Part shown: one piece after another, positions 1 through 10,639 of the stretch | Layout: each line of letters opens with the position of its first letter | Position numbering within the stretch: position 1 is the stretch's first letter | Notes under the pieces: generated by a model | What the model was told of the DNA's origin: nothing | Database searches by the model: none | What the model saw: only the letters and a program-made list of their open reading frames with translations | Assembly (NCBI GenBank): GCA_964540815.1 | Contig: CAZIOH010000062.1 | Location: 1 to 39,252, forward strand | Direction: 5' to 3' | Length of the DNA stretch: 39,252 nucleotides | From: CAZIOH01 sp964540815 | GTDB taxonomy: Bacteria > Myxococcota_A > Polyangia > Fen-1088 | Made by a program: the position numbers and the translations under genes

Positions 1-35
1 CCGGGCCCGCCTCTCGTCGTCCCGGGGAGGGGCCC

Positions 36-61
36 GCGGGGAGGGGTCCTCCCCTCCCCGC
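36..61 (-). terminator. Hairpin downstream of fusA, terminator-like
   Basis: A perfect inverted repeat (11-bp arms at 36-46 and 51-61, TCCT loop) lies 20 bp past the EF-G stop codon on the minus strand. The stem is almost pure G/C and would be very stable. No T-run follows on the minus strand, so it is not a textbook intrinsic terminator. It could pause polymerase or protect the mRNA 3' end. Confidence 0.45.
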
Positions 62-80
62 GAGCGCCGGAGGCGCGTCC

Positions 81-2141
<2,061 letters not shown>

Positions 2142-2154
2142 CTGAAGGCTGCGC

Positions 2155-2182
2155 AGTATACGCCGCCCGGCGGCCGCGTCAG
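2155..2182 (-). promoter_or_regulatory. Candidate sigma70 promoter of fusA
   Basis: Read on the minus strand, CTGACG (2182-2177) and TATACT (2160-2155) are separated by 16 nt. The -10 matches the consensus at five of six positions and the -35 at four. Transcription would begin only a few bases before the fusA ATG at 2141. Confidence 0.4.
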
Positions 2183-2204
2183 CCCGGACCCGAAAGCCCC
2201 CTCG

Positions 2205-2627
2205 TCAGAGGGTCAGCATGCGAAAGGCCCGGCTGCCGGCGATGGCGGCAGCCCAGAAGACCAGCATGTGCATGACGCGGGTCAGCCAGCCGCGCGCGCC
2301 GATCCGCTGGCGCGCTTCGATCTTCTGGAGCAGGAGCTCCGCCCGGTTCGGGTCGAGATCGGCGGAGGCGCGCTTGACCTCGTCGAGAAGGAGCTGAAGG
2401 GCCCAGCTCGCGACGGCACCGTCGCCGGGTTGCGGTCCCCCTGCCGAGTCTCCCGTCTGGTCTCTCGCCGGTTCCCCTTCTGGATGTCGCAGGCCGCCTT
2501 CGAGCAGCCTCATGTTGCTCATGTTGCTCGAGCCGTGGCTTTCGCTCCCCGTCCCCGCCAACGCTGTCTTTCCACCCCTGCCGGCATGACGCCTGCGCCT
2601 CTTCGAATCCTCCGCTCCCGGATACAT
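2205..2627 (-). CDS. Small hypothetical membrane protein
   Basis: I do not recognise this 140-residue protein. What argues that it is real is the start: AGGAG lies 8 nt before the ATG, in an AT-richer region typical of promoters here. The first 60 residues are polar, charged and low in complexity. Residues about 75-110 look alpha-helical and charged (LLDEVKRASADLDPNRAELLLQ). The last 25 residues form one hydrophobic segment (VMHMLVFWAAAIAGS) ending in a basic tail, so it may be anchored in the membrane by its C-terminus. It sits about 60 bp upstream of fusA on the same strand, but fusA seems to have its own promoter. Confidence 0.5.
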   Translation of the reverse strand: MYPGAEDSKRRRRHAGRGGKTALAGTGSESHGSSNMSNMRLLEGGLRHPEGEPARDQTGDSAGGPQPGDGAVASWALQLLLDEVKRASADLDPNRAELLLQKIEARQRIGARGWLTRVMHMLVFWAAAIAGSRAFRMLTL

Positions 2628-2882
2628 CTCTTCGTCTCCTATTTTCCGATTTGCCTAATTTACCTGGCGATACCTATAAGCACTTCACCTGCACGGACAT
2701 AGTAAGACCGATTTCGTTTCGGGGCAGTATCGACTCTGACAATATTTCGCTTGCTCAGGTAGCCTCATCGCTGACCTCACCGTACACGGAAGCGTGCTCC
2801 GTGGAATTGCCGCACGCGCCGCGCGTGCGCCGAGCCATTGCGGGCCAGTCGCCCATACCCGTACGACACCTTCGCGAAGAAC

Positions 2883-4232
2883 ATGACAAACGACCCGGGG
2901 CAACGAGGATCTTCCGCGGCGATGGATAGAACGGACGACGCGTCGACTTCTTCCACGCAGAGCTCCAAACAGAGCTCTTCTGCGCAGAGCTCCAAACAGA
3001 GCTCTTCTGCGCAGAGCTCTTCCAAACCGACCTCTTCCACGCAGAGCGCTCGCACACCGAGCTCCGCGTCCACGCCACCCGAGATCGTCATCGTGAAGGC
3101 GACCCGCGAGGAGCTGCCCGGCGCCGGGCTCGAGATCGCTGGCCTCCCGGTCGCCGTGAGGTTGGTCAAGCAGCTGGCGCGCAGCCGGATCCACGTGGTC
3201 CTGCTCAGCGACGGCGTGGTCGAGCTTCCACCGGTCGGTGACCCGGACTCGCCGGGGCTGGACGAATTGCCCGCCGGGACAGAGGTGGTGCGCGTGGCCG
3301 ACGGGGTGACGCCCGCCTCGGCGCTCGAGACGCTGCGCGCCGCACACCCGGAGGCTGCCGTCGTCGGGGGGGACGTGTTCTGCATCTCCGTCTCCGCCGC
3401 GATGCGGGCGGGCTGGCGCGATCAGGCCAGCCTGGCCGGAGCTGGCCCCGGGGCGGCCCCCTGCACGCGGGTCTCGGACGAGACCAGCCGGAGGGACTGC
3501 GAGGACCGGCTGTTCGGGGATCTCCTCCGCGGTGATCTCGGCTTCATCGCGCGCCACCTCAACAAGAAGATCTCCTTCCCCATCACACGCTACCTGCTCT
3601 GCCGGCTGCCCGTCACTCCCAACCAGGTCACGCTCGGCTCGGCCCTGCTGGGCCTCCTCGGCTGCGCCCTCGTCGCCACCGGGAGCCCGGGTTCAACCAT
3701 GCTCGGGATGGCGGCGGCTCAGCTCCAGTCGGTGCTCGACGGATGCGACGGCGAGCTGGCGCGGGTGCGCTTTCAGCAGACCGCCATCGGCGAATGGCTG
3801 GATTCGCTGATGGACGACGGGCTGAACCTGGTGCTGGTGCTGGCCATCACGAGCGGTCTCGTTCGCAATGGATGGGGCTCGGCGGCGCTGGTCCTCGGCG
3901 GGGCCACGGAGGTGATGCTGCTCGTCTACAACCTGGTCTCGTACCGCGAGCTCGTCCGGCAGGGCGCCGGTGGCGAGCTCTTGAAGATCCGCTGGAAGCT
4001 CAACGGCGGTCGCGACATGAAGGCGGTCTGGGCCACCCCGGGCGCCATCGGGCCGGTCCGGCGCGTGATCCTCACCCTCGGCCGTCGCGACACCTTCGTC
4101 TTCGCCTGGATGGTGCTCGCCGTCCTGCACCTCATGCCGCTGGCCCTCCTGTGGGCCTTCCTGGTGGCGGTGCCGTGCGTCGTGCTCGCGGTGGCTCAGC
4201 TGGTTCTGCCCGACGCGAAGCCGGAGGGGTGA
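2883..4232 (+). CDS. CDP-alcohol phosphatidyltransferase family protein
   Basis: The C-terminal half (about residues 215-449) is a CDP-alcohol phosphatidyltransferase. The full signature D-x2-DG-x2-AR-x8-G-x3-D-x3-D is present at residues 286-311 (LDGCDGELARVRF, then G303, D307, D311). It is followed by several hydrophobic helices. Such enzymes transfer a phospho-alcohol group from a CDP-alcohol at the membrane. Residues 66-200 resemble a worn-down nucleotidyltransferase fold (EIVIVKAT, then AGLPVAVRLVKQLA). This layout recalls fused inositol-phosphate cytidylyltransferase/di-myo-inositol-phosphate synthases, but no intact nucleotide-binding loop is visible, so the substrate is unknown. Residues 20-60 are a Ser/Gln/Lys low-complexity stretch with tandem repeats. 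I chose the ATG at 2883; a TTG at 2838 or an ATG at 2922 are alternatives. Confidence 0.85.
   Translation: MTNDPGQRGSSAAMDRTDDASTSSTQSSKQSSSAQSSKQSSSAQSSSKPTSSTQSARTPSSASTPPEIVIVKATREELPGAGLEIAGLPVAVRLVKQLARSRIHVVLLSDGVVELPPVGDPDSPGLDELPAGTEVVRVADGVTPASALETLRAAHPEAAVVGGDVFCISVSAAMRAGWRDQASLAGAGPGAAPCTRVSDETSRRDCEDRLFGDLLRGDLGFIARHLNKKISFPITRYLLCRLPVTPNQVTLGSALLGLLGCALVATGSPGSTMLGMAAAQLQSVLDGCDGELARVRFQQTAIGEWLDSLMDDGLNLVLVLAITSGLVRNGWGSAALVLGGATEVMLLVYNLVSYRELVRQGAGGELLKIRWKLNGGRDMKAVWATPGAIGPVRRVILTLGRRDTFVFAWMVLAVLHLMPLALLWAFLVAVPCVVLAVAQLVLPDAKPEG
2958..3011 (+). repeat. 27-bp tandem repeat, two copies plus a partial
   Basis: Two identical 27-base units (2958-2984 and 2985-3011), each starting CAGAGCTCCAAACAGAG, are followed by a third, truncated and diverged copy. 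They lie inside the phosphatidyltransferase gene and encode a Ser/Gln/Lys nonapeptide in frame. Each unit contains two AGAGCTC elements, a good substrate for slippage. Changes in copy number would keep the reading frame. Confidence 0.85.
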
Positions 4233-4288
4233 CGACGGGGAGCGAGGACGAGGCAAGACGACGAGGACGGCGACGAGGACGAGGACGG

Positions 4289-4305
4289 GCTCCAGGGCCC
4301 GGAGC
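4289..4305 (+). terminator. Weak hairpin between convergent genes
   Basis: GCTCC (4289-4293) and GGAGC (4301-4305) can pair around a 7-nt loop in the 74-bp gap between the convergent phosphatidyltransferase and histidine kinase genes. Only two T residues follow. The rest of the gap (about 4242-4288) is an imperfect GAC/GAG-rich simple repeat. Confidence 0.25.
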
Positions 4306-4306
4306 T

Positions 4307-6454
4307 TCAGGAGCTCGAGAGAGCTGGGGCGGTGAGGTCGTCCCGGGGACGGTCGAGGTCGCCGGGCACCATCAGTGGGCGGCCCGCGGGGTGCGGGTCC
4401 TTGGGGATGTCGATGGTGATCGTGGTCCCGACGCCGGCCTCGGAGCGGACCCCGATCCGCCCGCCGAGGCTGCGTGCCGCCTCCTCCACCGCGCCCATTC
4501 CCTCCCCTCGTCCGGACAGCTGCGACACGGTGTCCGCCGTGGACAGCCTTGGCGCGAAGATGAGGCCGCAGAGGGTGTCGTGGTCGGGCTTGTCTGGACC
4601 GGCCAGACCGCGCTCGACCGCCCGCCTCCACAGCGCCTCGGTGTCGATCCCCCGACCATCGTCGCGGACCGTGACCCGCCAGTCGGACCCACGATCCTCG
4701 AAGCCAATCTCGAGGGTGGCCCGCTCGGGCTTTCCGAGCGCCGTCCGTTCGGAGGCTGGCTCGATCCCGTGATCGACGGCGTTTCGCAAGAGGTGGGGCA
4801 GCACGGAGATCAGCGGCATCACGCGCTCGGGCACCAAGGGGATGGCTCCGCCCTCGACGTGCAGGTCGATGGCCTTGCCCAGCCGCTCCCCCACCGCCGC
4901 CGCCTGCTCGCCGATGGGCCCGAGGAGCTCGTCGGCGCGCTTGAGCCGGAGACGTCTCAGGCGGTCGCGGAGCTCGGCGCGCACCGGATCGACGTCGGCG
5001 GTCCGGTCGAGCAGCGCCTCCATCTGCGCCAGGTCCGCGTCATCGATGAGGAAGGATTCCCGGGCGCCGCCCTGCCGGTCGATGCCGAGCACGTCGAAGT
5101 AGGCGGAGAGGAACTTCTCGAACTCGACCTGGATCTCGATGACGGGCTCGAGCTCGATTCGAGGTTGCTCCTCGACCAGGTGGGCGCGCGAGGCGAGCTC
5201 GGTGAGGCCGTAGCAGCCGGCGTTGCCCTTGATGGTGTGCAGCTCGCGTCGCGCCCGGACGTCGTCGCTGACGCGCAAGGCCTCGCGCACCGAGCCGAAC
5301 CGTGCGGTCAGATCCGACACGAACCGGCGGAAGGAGGTCCGATTGCGGATGGCCGCGAGCACGGTCTGGCTCTCGCGGTTGGCGCGCTCGGCGGTCTCGA
5401 CGTCGGTGACGTCTCCGAGCCCGAAGAGGATCTGGCTCACCTTCCCGGAGAGGTCGCGCACCGCGCTGGCGTGGAGCTGCAGGACGCGATCGCCGCGCAC
5501 GATCCGGGTGGAGGCGAGGCCACACGTCACGTCCTCGGGCAGGAGATCGTCGAAGATCTGCTCGATGGCGAGATCCAGCCACGCGGCGGCCGTTCCCTTG
5601 AGCCCGAGCGCCGCGCTCGCCTGCTGACCGGGGAGCTGCTGGTCACCGAGCAGCTCCCCGAGCGCGCGCGTGTGACCGTCGGTGATGCACATGTCCCGGC
5701 CCACCAGGAAGAACCCGAACCGGACGTGGTCGAGGATGGCCCGGATGGTGCGCGTGCGCTCCTCGACGGTCCGCTCGAGGCCGGCGTTGGCCGCCGTCAG
5801 CTCGTCCTTGAGCCGCATCACCTGCTCCAGGGTCTTGCGGATGGCGCGGTAGATGAGCAACCCGGCCGCCACGCCGAGGCTGGCCGACAGGACGAACACC
5901 CCGAGGACGGTGTCGCGAGCGGCCGCGTAGATGCCCCGCGTGGCGCGCGCCTTGGCCTGCAGGCGGGCGTCGGCCCGCTCGATGAGCTCCTTGATCAGGG
6001 CCTCCCAGGAACGGCTGTGGGTCTGCGAGAGCGCGGAGGCCAGCGCGGGCTGGTGGGACGCGGAGAGGGCCATCACCCGCTTGCGCAAGCCCACCTGTGC
6101 CTCGAGATCGGCCTCTATGGCCGCCCATCGCGACGCGTCCTCGACCAGCAGGAAGCTCTGATAGCGGGCCATCTGCTGGGCGATCCCAGTCTGGGCGCGC
6201 TCGAGCTCGGCCGCCATGGCCGCGGCCCGGGCGGGAGCGGTCTCGGTGATCTGGTCGCGCTCGAGGAGGATCTGCGAGCGGATCCGCTTGCGCAGCTCGG
6301 TGATGGCCAGCAGCCGCTGCACGTCGAGCTGGATGACCGACTCGAGAGAGATCTCGAGCCGGTGCAGTCCCCAGAGCCCCGCGCCGCAGGTCACGAGGCT
6401 CCCGAGCATGAGGGCCAGGACCAGTGCGCTGAATCTTCTGCTGAGTGAGCCCAC
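4307..6454 (-). CDS. Membrane CheA-like histidine kinase with HPt domain
   Basis: This 715-residue signalling protein has a transmembrane helix at about 8-28, a helical periplasmic region (about 30-180) resembling four-helix-bundle sensors, and a second helix at about 182-203. A HAMP-like or coiled stretch and a PAS-like region (about 235-355) follow. An HPt domain has its phospho-accepting H406 in HTIKGNA. A CheA-type ATPase domain (about 550-685) shows LLRNAVDHGIE, VRDDGRGI and GRGEGMG. Unlike true CheA it lacks a C-terminal CheW-like domain and is itself membrane-anchored. It probably autophosphorylates its HPt histidine and passes phosphate to a response regulator not found next to it. 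The start is a GTG with GGAG about 10 nt upstream. The gene stands alone. Confidence 0.88.
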   Translation of the reverse strand: MGSLSRRFSALVLALMLGSLVTCGAGLWGLHRLEISLESVIQLDVQRLLAITELRKRIRSQILLERDQITETAPARAAAMAAELERAQTGIAQQMARYQSFLLVEDASRWAAIEADLEAQVGLRKRVMALSASHQPALASALSQTHSRSWEALIKELIERADARLQAKARATRGIYAAARDTVLGVFVLSASLGVAAGLLIYRAIRKTLEQVMRLKDELTAANAGLERTVEERTRTIRAILDHVRFGFFLVGRDMCITDGHTRALGELLGDQQLPGQQASAALGLKGTAAAWLDLAIEQIFDDLLPEDVTCGLASTRIVRGDRVLQLHASAVRDLSGKVSQILFGLGDVTDVETAERANRESQTVLAAIRNRTSFRRFVSDLTARFGSVREALRVSDDVRARRELHTIKGNAGCYGLTELASRAHLVEEQPRIELEPVIEIQVEFEKFLSAYFDVLGIDRQGGARESFLIDDADLAQMEALLDRTADVDPVRAELRDRLRRLRLKRADELLGPIGEQAAAVGERLGKAIDLHVEGGAIPLVPERVMPLISVLPHLLRNAVDHGIEPASERTALGKPERATLEIGFEDRGSDWRVTVRDDGRGIDTEALWRRAVERGLAGPDKPDHDTLCGLIFAPRLSTADTVSQLSGRGEGMGAVEEAARSLGGRIGVRSEAGVGTTITIDIPKDPHPAGRPLMVPGDLDRPRDDLTAPALSSS

Positions 6455-6754
6455 GCCGACCTTCTCCCGCCACGAGACACATACACGTCCGGCGCCCGCG
6501 AGGTTCGCGTCCGCCGCCCGAGCTCATCTCGGCCCTTCTACCTCGGGCCTTGACCCCGACCCGGACGACGACCCGGCCAGACGGCGGGCGGCCGGCGGCT
6601 CGCGATCGGCGTCTCTCGGGTCGAGAGGTGTGTACCCACAAGCCCCACCTCGCCGGCCCCAGACGAACACGAACACGCGCTCGAGCTCGCTAGCCCCCCG
6701 GATCCGCCGGAGCCGAGGGATTCCGCCAGATTCTAGCTCGCGCCCGCGCCTCGC
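6455..6754. other. Intergenic stretch with no clear gene
   Basis: These 300 bases lie between the kinase start and the end of the upstream lipoprotein gene, both on minus. No convincing coding frame, tRNA or strong terminator is seen. A less GC-rich patch near 6476-6490 (minus strand TGTATGTGT) could hold the kinase promoter, but no clear -35/-10 pair stands out. Confidence 0.4.
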
Positions 6755-7480
6755 TCACTGGCAAGTCCCCATTTGCTTCAGCCCGGAGTAGGCCACTCCG
6801 CAACCGGTATCTCCGAAGGGCTTGGCCGTGTTGTACGCCGTCAGGCAATCTGCCTTCGAGGTGGCGTCGGCGAGGGCATTGCAACAGGCGAGGAGATCGG
6901 CGCAGGTCCCGGTCACCGTGAACCCATCGAGCGAGAAGCTGCCATCGAAGCTGGGAATGGAGCCGTCGAAGCCGGGGATCCCTCCGTCGAGGCCGAACAG
7001 CCCGGCCCCCCCGCTCCCGGTGCTCCCACCGGTGCCGACTCCGCCCGAGCCCGAGGCACCGGCGCTCGCCCCCGAAGCCCCTCCCGAGCCGGTGCTCCCC
7101 CCGCTGCCTGCGCCGCCCGTCCCGCTCGCCCCCCCCGCCCCCGTGCCCGCGCACTGGGGAGCCGCCTCGGCACAGCTCGTCAGCTCGGCACAGGTGTTCT
7201 TGGTCAAGCACTGCTGGTAAGCCGCCAGGATGGCGGCCGAGTTCGAGCAGGCCGCCGCCGCGCTGCCCGCCTGCGTCTGGCACCGGGTCTTGCAACCCGC
7301 CACCACGACCTGAACCTGCACCGCGGCTGCGTCCATGGCGCACAGGGAGCTCACCTTGTCACAGGTCTGGCCGCACAGGGCCACGGGATCGATCGGCTTG
7401 CTGCTGCCGCCGCAGCCGAGCGCCAGCAGACCGAGACCAGCCAAGGATACGACGACGACGCGGACGCGGTTCCAGCTCAT
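6755..7480 (-). CDS. Gly/Ser-rich cysteine-containing lipoprotein
   Basis: A 241-residue predicted lipoprotein. The start is fixed by AGGAG seven bases before the ATG at 7480, and by a signal peptide beginning MSWNRVRVVVVSLAG and ending in the lipobox LALGC. A cysteine-rich domain follows (about residues 30-115, spaced Cys residues as in CGQTC and CKTRC). Next come about 45 residues of Gly/Ser/Ala linker, a short Asp/Gly/Phe repeat (GIPGFDGSIPSFDGS) and a second small cysteine-rich domain. The layout is common in Polyangia surface lipoproteins of unknown function. The disulphide-bonded domains are probably exposed outside the cytoplasm. Confidence 0.8.
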   Translation of the reverse strand: MSWNRVRVVVVSLAGLGLLALGCGGSSKPIDPVALCGQTCDKVSSLCAMDAAAVQVQVVVAGCKTRCQTQAGSAAAACSNSAAILAAYQQCLTKNTCAELTSCAEAAPQCAGTGAGGASGTGGAGSGGSTGSGGASGASAGASGSGGVGTGGSTGSGGAGLFGLDGGIPGFDGSIPSFDGSFSLDGFTVTGTCADLLACCNALADATSKADCLTAYNTAKPFGDTGCGVAYSGLKQMGTCQ

Positions 7481-7619
7481 GGCATCTCCTGTGCAATTCT
7501 CTTGGGGATAAGTGGCACGAACGAAGTGAGCATCGTGGCTCCGAAGCCGGCGCGCAATATGTGACCGCGGTCGTGCACGTCGCCGGGGCCAGTCCCCAGC
7601 TCCGCGGAGCGCGATCGGC

Positions 7620-8072
7620 TCATGGCTCGATCCGGTGGGCGATCTCGGACTCCCGGGAATACTCGTAGCGCCCCGAGGTGAAGTCGCGCAGATCCCACTC
7701 GCCGTCCTCGAGCACCTCGGTCTGCACGGCGATCTCGCTCGCCGTCGGCCCCACCCGGACACGGACGTGCTCCCGCAGGTCGGACGACTCGGGCGTCTCC
7801 GCGGAGCCCTTGACGGGGCGCGACGCGATGAGGAGCCCGTGCGCCACGTCCATCGTCTCGGTGCGCCAGGCCTGCTCGGCGGCCAAGGCCTCGAGCCGCT
7901 GCCAGCGCGCCGTCACCGCCGTCACGGCCGGGACCGAAAGGGGCTTGTATTCCCGGATCTCGACGTGCTCGCGGGTGAAGGGGCGCAAGGCCGACGCACA
8001 GCCGCCGCCCAGCGACAGACAGCCGGAGAGCCCCAGGACCAGGGCGGGCAAATCGGCTGGATGAAACCGCAC
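7620..8072 (-). CDS. Small putative lipoprotein
   Basis: This 150-residue protein is not one I recognise. The open frame extends further upstream but there it only shadows the next gene, so the likely start is the GTG at 8072. That start gives a short hydrophobic leader (LPALVLGLSGC) with a lipobox-like cysteine near residue 18; a second candidate, LGGGC, follows. The rest is a soluble domain rich in charged residues and beta-strand patterns (HVRVRVGPTASEIAVQTEV, WDLRDFTSGRYEYSRE). No good Shine-Dalgarno precedes the GTG, so the start is uncertain. It is 101 bp downstream of the TPR/barrel gene and may be co-transcribed with it. Confidence 0.6.
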   Translation of the reverse strand: MRFHPADLPALVLGLSGCLSLGGGCASALRPFTREHVEIREYKPLSVPAVTAVTARWQRLEALAAEQAWRTETMDVAHGLLIASRPVKGSAETPESSDLREHVRVRVGPTASEIAVQTEVLEDGEWDLRDFTSGRYEYSRESEIAHRIEP

Positions 8073-8173
8073 GAGCCAGAATCGACAGAACGGCCCCCCG
8101 CCTTGAGCCGCCCTCGGCCGAGGCGGGCGAAAGGGCCCGCCCCACCCGCCCGCGTCTCCTTCTACTTCTCTTT

Positions 8174-9889
8174 CTACTTCGGGTCCTCGTCGTCCACCGA
8201 GGTCGAGACCGACTCCGAGCGCCGCTTGGCTTCCTTCTCGGCCCGCCCCGAGGTGTCGCCGAAGTTGAACTGCAGCGCCGTGGTCACGTCGAACGCGAGG
8301 CCGGCCTTGGGCGTCCCGTACATGGCCTTGATCTCGGCGATCCAGGACAGGCCCGGGGAGATCTCGTAGTACACGCCGCCGGTCGCCCCGAACAGGATGC
8401 CGCCGATGCGGATGGTGTCCGTGATGCTCCCGATGGCGAGGTTCATGCGGACCCCCTCCCCACCCCCCGCCACGCCACCATAGGTGAACCGCAGCCGGCT
8501 CTGCTTGGTGTAGTGCAGGACCTTCAAGAACACCGAGTGGGCCCCCGACGCCGTGTACCCCGCCACCTTGCTCGGCTGATAGATCCACTGGCTCCGACCC
8601 TCGACCGACAGGGACCAGTCGGGGGTCGGCTGCCATCCCACCTCGGGGGCCGCCTGCCCGAGCCCGGCCCAGCCGAAGCCGCTCAGGGTGTAGGGCCTCT
8701 CCTTGGTCGGATCAGCGTTGTAGCTCATGACGCTGGCCTCGGCCTGACCGTTGATGGCGTAGGTGAAGCCGGTCCCGAGCCCGATGCCGATCCAGAAGCG
8801 CCGGTTGCCGAAATGGGTGTCGAGCCCGACCCGCGAGGCGTCGTAGCGCCCGAGCTGGACCCTCGGGGTCTCGCCCTCCTTTTCCTCGAGGGGATTCTCC
8901 TCGGCCTCGGAGCGCGCCGGGGCCTTGGCGACGGTGCTGGTGCTCTCGACGATCAACATGACGTTCGGGCTCTCGGCGCGGCCGTTCGACACGACCGGCT
9001 TGCCGGTGGCGTCGAGCCCCTCGAAGTAGAACTGCAGCGAGGTGCCGTCCACCCGCTTCTTCGGGACCGTGGCTTGCCACCACCCGCCCGACGAGACGGA
9101 CATGTCGATGGTCTCGTAGCTCTGCATCTGAAAGCCCTTGTAGAACAGCTGCACCTTGGCCACGCCCAGGCTGCCGGCGGCGGCGCAGCGCAGGACGACC
9201 TTCTTGAGCGGCGGGGTCTCGTCCGGAGACGGGCAGTCGAGGGCCACGACGTTGGTCGGAAGGGCTGGCTCGGTCTCCGGTGCGCTCTCGGCAGGGGTGT
9301 CGCCTCCGCGCTTGCCGCTCGGCTCGGCCGCGGCCGGCTGCGCCGCGGCCCCCGCGGAGGATTCGCCCGAGCCCGAGCTCGCGTCTCCGCCGAAGCCTGG
9401 CAGGTCGGAGATCCCGGCCGCCGCGGCAGCCGAGCCGGCCCCCGCCGCGCCCGCTCCGCCGTGTCGCTCCTGCGCCTTGGCGAACAGCTGCTTGAGCGAG
9501 CCCGCCACCATGTTCTTGTCGAGCTTGATGTCCGGCTGGATGTCGAGGGCCTTACCGAAGTAGTGCTGGGCCTTCTTGCCGTCCTTGTAGCCCACCCAGT
9601 AGAGTGCGCCGAGGTGGATATAGGTCCGCGCCATCACCGGGTGGGTCTCGAGCCCGGCGCGCTTGCCGAGCTTCTCGGCCTCGAGCAGGGATCTCCGGGC
9701 GGGTTCGAAGTCCGCGGTGTCGTAGTCGTCCATCGCGCGCTTGTTGAGCTGCACCAGGCGGTCGACGGCAGCCTGCGCCTGCGCCTGCGCCCGTCGGGGC
9801 GCGGCCACCAGCGACGTGCCAGCGAGGACCGACAGGAGCGTGATCAACGGAAAGGGAAAGCGACCTGGACGGAGGGGGGGACGAATCAT
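8174..9889 (-). CDS. Exported TPR-linker-beta-barrel protein
   Basis: A 571-residue predicted envelope protein. The chosen start at 9889 gives a classical signal peptide (RFPFPLITLLSVLAG, ending AQAQA). A purine-rich AGGAAAGG sits about 13 nt upstream, rather far. Residues about 40-150 form TPR-like helices (AMDDYDTADFEPARRSLLEAE, ARTYIHLGALYW). A disordered Ala/Gly/Ser/Pro linker runs to about residue 230. Then comes a beta-sandwich-like segment (KKVVLRCAAAGSLGVAKVQLFY), a Glu-rich spacer, and a C-terminal region of alternating strands with outer-membrane barrel character (FWIGIGLGTGFTYAING). Proteins of this layout are frequent in Myxococcota; their function is unknown. It may link periplasmic binding to the outer membrane. 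Confidence 0.8.
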   Translation of the reverse strand: MIRPPLRPGRFPFPLITLLSVLAGTSLVAAPRRAQAQAQAAVDRLVQLNKRAMDDYDTADFEPARRSLLEAEKLGKRAGLETHPVMARTYIHLGALYWVGYKDGKKAQHYFGKALDIQPDIKLDKNMVAGSLKQLFAKAQERHGGAGAAGAGSAAAAAGISDLPGFGGDASSGSGESSAGAAAQPAAAEPSGKRGGDTPAESAPETEPALPTNVVALDCPSPDETPPLKKVVLRCAAAGSLGVAKVQLFYKGFQMQSYETIDMSVSSGGWWQATVPKKRVDGTSLQFYFEGLDATGKPVVSNGRAESPNVMLIVESTSTVAKAPARSEAEENPLEEKEGETPRVQLGRYDASRVGLDTHFGNRRFWIGIGLGTGFTYAINGQAEASVMSYNADPTKERPYTLSGFGWAGLGQAAPEVGWQPTPDWSLSVEGRSQWIYQPSKVAGYTASGAHSVFLKVLHYTKQSRLRFTYGGVAGGGEGVRMNLAIGSITDTIRIGGILFGATGGVYYEISPGLSWIAEIKAMYGTPKAGLAFDVTTALQFNFGDTSGRAEKEAKRRSESVSTSVDDEDPK

Positions 9890-10363
9890 CGTGCTTGGCT
9901 GCCTTTCCTGGGTATGCCCGTCGGGATGCCCGTCGTCCGCAAGAGCGCACGGGCGCGAAAGGGAAACAGAAGGAGGAGAAGAGACGGAAGGACCTGCGTG
10001 CGTATTCCGTGGTTCGGGCTCATGTCTTCGGTGACGTTCCTCGATGACGTTCTGGGTGACGGCCCCGACCTCCCCGCTGCTGGACCCATCGGGCTCCGCG
10101 TCTGAAACCACCCTGCCATGCAAATCCGCGCTTTCACGACGGGAGCCAACCTGTTCGGTGCTCTAGCCTCGCCCTTCCGGGCGCGCGTCGTCAATGCCTA
10201 ACCTCAAAACGACATGACTTCGCGCCCACCGACGACGAGAACCAGCGGGGAGAAAACCGCGCCCCGCCGCCCGAATTCCTTGCGCCCCCCCAGCATCCGC
10301 GATATTGACGAGAGGTTCGGTCGTCCCCCTTCCACTCGAAACCATGCCTCCGGAGGCCAGCCG
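9890..10363. other. Divergent intergenic region, purine-rich tract
   Basis: With the starts chosen here, this gap separates the TPR/barrel gene (minus) from the small gene at 10364 (plus). Both promoters should lie here. The plus strand carries a marked purine run at about 9956-9990 (GGGAAACAGAAGGAGGAGAA). No clear -35/-10 pair was seen. Open frames from the neighbours extend into it but have low-complexity Arg/Pro/Ser composition. Confidence 0.4.
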
Positions 10364-10618
10364 GTGAAACAACTTATCGCCTACCTTCTCGATCACGCGA
10401 TGCTCGACTTCTCCGGCGATCTGACGCTGGAGACGGTTCGAGAGTTCCTGCGTGACGACGACAGTCCCGAGGCGCGTACCCTGATGTCCAAGCTGAGCCA
10501 GGAAAAGGGGGTGGACGACATGGTGGTGACGATGGCCGACTGCCTGCAAGAGTACCTTCGCACGGGATTGAACGAGACCGTGGTGCGCGATCAGCTCAAG
10601 CTGTACATGGAGAGCTGA
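10364..10618 (+). CDS. Small helical protein of unknown function
   Basis: I read an 84-residue protein from the GTG at 10364 because GGAGG lies 7 nt upstream. The frame is open back to an ATG at 10214, but that extra 50 residues is low-complexity Arg/Pro/Ser/Thr with no ribosome site. The protein is acidic and fully helical in character (LIAYLLDHAMLDFSGDLTL, then MVVTMADCLQEYLRTGLNE), with no signal peptide or membrane segment. It looks like a folded small cytoplasmic domain. It ends 21 bp before the next lipoprotein gene, with which it may form an operon. Function unknown. Confidence 0.6.
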   Translation: MKQLIAYLLDHAMLDFSGDLTLETVREFLRDDDSPEARTLMSKLSQEKGVDDMVVTMADCLQEYLRTGLNETVVRDQLKLYMES

Positions 10619-10639
10619 TCCGAGGTTGGATGGCGTCGG

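Noticed and set aside
4242..4288. GAC/GAG repeats between convergent genes as a possible CRISPR or iteron
   Set aside because: Simple-sequence, irregular units without spacers; no associated genes.
3743..6448. 901-residue open frame antisense to the histidine kinase
   Set aside because: Shadow of a gene with complete kinase motifs; no recognisable domain of its own.
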